Assembly: GCF_037042905.1 (NCBI RefSeq)
Contig: NC_087249.1
Coordinates: 11,280,001 to 11,344,000, forward strand
Length of the DNA stretch: 64,000 nt
Reading direction: 5' to 3'
Origin: Lytechinus pictus
Lineage: Eukaryota; Echinodermata; Echinoidea; Temnopleuroida; Toxopneustidae
Both the position numbers and the translations under genes were made by a program. Of this stretch, positions 61,605-64,000 are shown piece by piece (position 1 is the first letter of the stretch; each line of letters starts with the position of its first letter). The notes below the pieces were generated by a model. That model did no database searches. It was given only the letters and a program-made list of their open reading frames with translations, and was not told the origin of the DNA.

Positions 61605-62973
61605 CAGGGACTCAGTTTTAAGGGGAGAGAGAGTGATCACTCGCTACCGCTCTCCTTAATCCATTTTTGGTAGAGCGATTTATCACTCGCCTCAGCAATT
61701 GCTTAATAACAAGAGTGTCAGTCAATGATCACACTGTTCCAGTCATCCTTGAAAACTTTATTCACTGTCAAGATTTTGTAAATAACACACAATTATATTG
61801 TAAGCAAAAAAATCACACTTGCACGAATGACATTATTAAGTTCAATGAGATAAATATTGCATAGATCAGATCTATATCTGATTGCTTGTCTTCTTTGGTT
61901 GTGGGTCGTAACTTTATTTAGTGTACCAAGGTGCTACATAACTTTTTAGAAGCAATTGCCCTGTCGGGCAAGTAAATTTTTAAATGGTTGGAATATATTG
62001 GAAAATCTTTGAAAAAAGTTTTACCTCTTCAAAAGAAAATATTGCGGTTTTAAACCATTGACCTTTTTTTTCCCTCTTTTGACATGAACTGATGTACCTT
62101 GTTCTTGCATTTCTTTTTCCAAAGTGATTTTATCTTGTCCATCATGACCAAATTTAGGATCGATATATCTGCTGTGAGAATTTTTGCTTGCCCAATTCGG
62201 GCAAGTAGTTTTGGTCTTTACTTTAAAGGAGAATGAAACTCTTGGAGCAAGTTAGCTTTTGTGAAAGCAGCAAAATCAAAGAATAAGATCAACAAAACTT
62301 TGAGTAAAATAGGACTAGCAATAAAAGAGTTATGAGCATTTGAATGTCGAGATCACTAATGCTATGGAGATCCTCCCATTGGCAATGCGACCAAGATCTG
62401 TGATGTCACACACGTACAACTCTCCCATTTGGACACTGAAAATATACCCCAAAACATCTCTTTTTGCTCATTCTAATCATATGACAAACGATTCATCAAT
62501 GATATAATGTTGTGAAACCTCTGTACTTGTCATCTCATAAAGAAAACACCTCACCTTGTGATAGACTCTATAAAAGTGAGAATATAAGTGAAATAAGTAC
62601 TAAAGTAATGAGGGAGTTGTACGTGTGTGATATCACAGATCTTGGTCGCATTGCCGTTGGGAGGATCTACATGGCACTAGTGATCTCAATATTCGAATGC
62701 TCATAACTTTCTTATTATTCATTCAATCTTCCTCAAACTTTCAACAATATGTTTCTTTGATTTTTCTCTTTGATATGGATTCAGCTGGTTTCAAGGGTTT
62801 CATTCTCCTTTAAAACCCTGAGTGTACATTCTTCCATCCATTTTGAAATCGGACAAGAGAGCTCCCCTTGTATGTCAAAGAAGAGCTTTTTCTAGAGCTC
62901 CCCTAATGCTCCCCTTAAAAGTTTTAGGAGAGCTTTTTATTGCTCCCCATATAATTATAAAACTGAGTCCCTG
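61605..62973. mobile_element. Element with CAGGGACTCAGTTTTA ends, hosting a nested MITE
   Basis: The left end is CAGGGACTCAGTTTTAAGGG and the right end, reversed, CAGGGACTCAGTTTTATAAT. TATTAT lies outside both ends. AGAGCTCCCC-type text occurs near the right end and GGGGAGAGAGAG near the left. A MITE is inserted at 62,223-62,812. Confidence 0.75.
62223..62812. mobile_element. MITE-like repeat, TTAAAGRAGAATGAAA family, copy 2
   Basis: The ends are TTAAAGGAGAATGAAACTCT and AGGGTTTCATTCTCCTTTAA. Related to 5628-6215; AATGCTATGGAGATCCTC is in both. Confidence 0.85.
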
Positions 62974-63253
62974 TATTATACATATTGATTGATAAGAGAG
63001 TGGTTATGATACTTATTTCTGGCCATTGACTGGAAAAATAATGTTCATAAAAGCATATCACACATACAAAAATTAGTGAAAAGTGAAGAGTTAGAGCACT
63101 TTTGCATATTCAATTAGGTGACATTGACCTTTTTACATTGACATTTCACTATATCATTGAGAATTTGCCTTGTCCCACAGATCTTAACCTGTGAAGTAGG
63201 CCTATTTTGCCGCTTTATAGCTCGGAAAGGAATTCCATATTCCCATTATCATG

Positions 63254-63605
63254 TGGAAGAGCCGTAGTGTAGTGATTCTGACTCTCGCCTTGTAAACAGC
63301 GGGTCGTGTGTTTGAATCCCATCACAGTCTAGCATCCTTTGGCAAGGCATTAATTCACACTTTTCCACTCTCGACCCAGGTGCTAAATGGGTACCTGGTA
63401 GGATGCGAAAATTATTGTATGTTTGACTTTGCCAGCGCCATTATGAGGCTGCAATGAATGCAAGGAATCAATGCTCCCAAGGGAGTGGAAATTGTGCACT
63501 TTTCATGCAGGATTGAAATGAATCCAATGACTGGGGTAATAATATGCTGTAAAGCGCTTTGAGCCGTTCTGGGAAAAGCACTACATAAAACTGGCTATTA
63601 TTATC
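63254..63605 (+). repeat. tRNA-derived SINE
   Basis: GAGCCGTAGTGTAGTGATTC (A-box-like) and GGTCGTGTGTTTGAATCCC (B-box-like) are followed by CCTTTGGCAAGGCATTAATT and a 3' end with TAAAGCGCTTTGAGCCGTTC, CACTACATAAA and an ATTATTATC tail, as in L2-mobilised SINEs. Confidence 0.8.
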
Positions 63606-63794
63606 ATTTTATTAACTTTATAAATCAATCTTCTATTCATGTGTGCTTTATATATATATTTTTTTTTTTTGGGGGGGGCTTAAAATATAGAAGTGGCAAT
63701 TTTCTTCTTTTTTTCCCCAAAAAATGACTGAATTATGCAGCAGCATTGTTAAAATTTACAGTATTTTTGCTGTACATCAAGAACCAATTTTGAT

Positions 63795-64000
63795 ATTTTT
63801 TTCAGTTTATTCAACGTCTAACTCCACTCTACATGGATGATGGCACGGTGAAGCTTATGTTTAAGGGTCTAATAAGACCGATATCAGAATATGGCCGGCC
63901 ATTCAGTTTGGTCACCTTTTAGAATAGGTGATCAGAAACAGCTAGAGAGTGTGCAACGAAGAGCAACCAAGCTAATCCCACAAGAGAGGAACTTGTCCTA
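63795..64000 (+). mobile_element. LINE fragment cut by the window edge
   Basis: Conceptual translation in shifting frames gives LIRPISEYGRPFS, then a trace of LESVQRRATKLIP, which is the C-terminal post-RT region of non-LTR elements. At least one frame break separates the two. The element continues past the window. Confidence 0.7.

Overview
The window is eukaryotic, intron-rich and AT-rich. About three quarters of what can be recognised is repetitive. The dense population of short inverted-repeat DNA elements, CR1/L2-like LINE remnants, tRNA-derived SINEs and mini- or microsatellites, with GT-AG introns of 0.3-2.9 kb, suggests a marine invertebrate. An echinoderm, perhaps a sea urchin, is my best guess; this is inference from repeat style, since no marker gene proves it. 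There are no operons, no bacterial signals and no CRISPR.

Region 1-16,400 holds the one gene I can reconstruct fully. It is a plus-strand SLC24-type (NCKX) potassium-dependent sodium/calcium exchanger with nine coding exons (1425-15844) and 568 codons. All splice sites are GT-AG and the reading frame closes exactly across every junction. Both alpha repeats of the Ca2+/cation antiporter superfamily are present. The acidic position expected to be Asp in alpha-2 is Glu (residue 476). The introns carry several MITEs, a decayed LINE, a tRNA-derived SINE and long (GATA)n, (CAGA)n and (GAAA)n arrays.

Region 16,400-33,600 is a nested-repeat island. Its centre is a nearly perfect 3,610-bp tandem duplication (19,091-22,700 and 22,701-26,310) with a 5-bp ATATC junction identity. 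It starts inside the terminal inverted repeat of one element and ends inside a hAT-like element. The intact hAT-like copy (24,962-26,464) has an 8-bp target-site duplication. Each unit also carries the 3' end of an L2-like LINE and a 560-bp foldback element. Around it lie degenerate arrays built on a mirror-symmetric GCTCGCGCTTCGCGCTCG core in both orientations, and a 1-kb GGCGCC minisatellite.

Region 33,600-64,000 has no complete protein gene that I can support. It holds many MITE-like elements, three degenerate satellite families with TGACCTTTGACC-type or similar motifs, a 54-bp-arm perfect palindrome, a 151-bp tandem duplication, a 5'-truncated and frameshifted LINE on the minus strand (56,885-59,165), a GGCGAA-rich foldback element, two SINEs and a partial LINE at the right edge. 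A set of minus-strand exon-like blocks between about 61.2 and 51.2 kb may mark a poorly conserved or noncoding gene.
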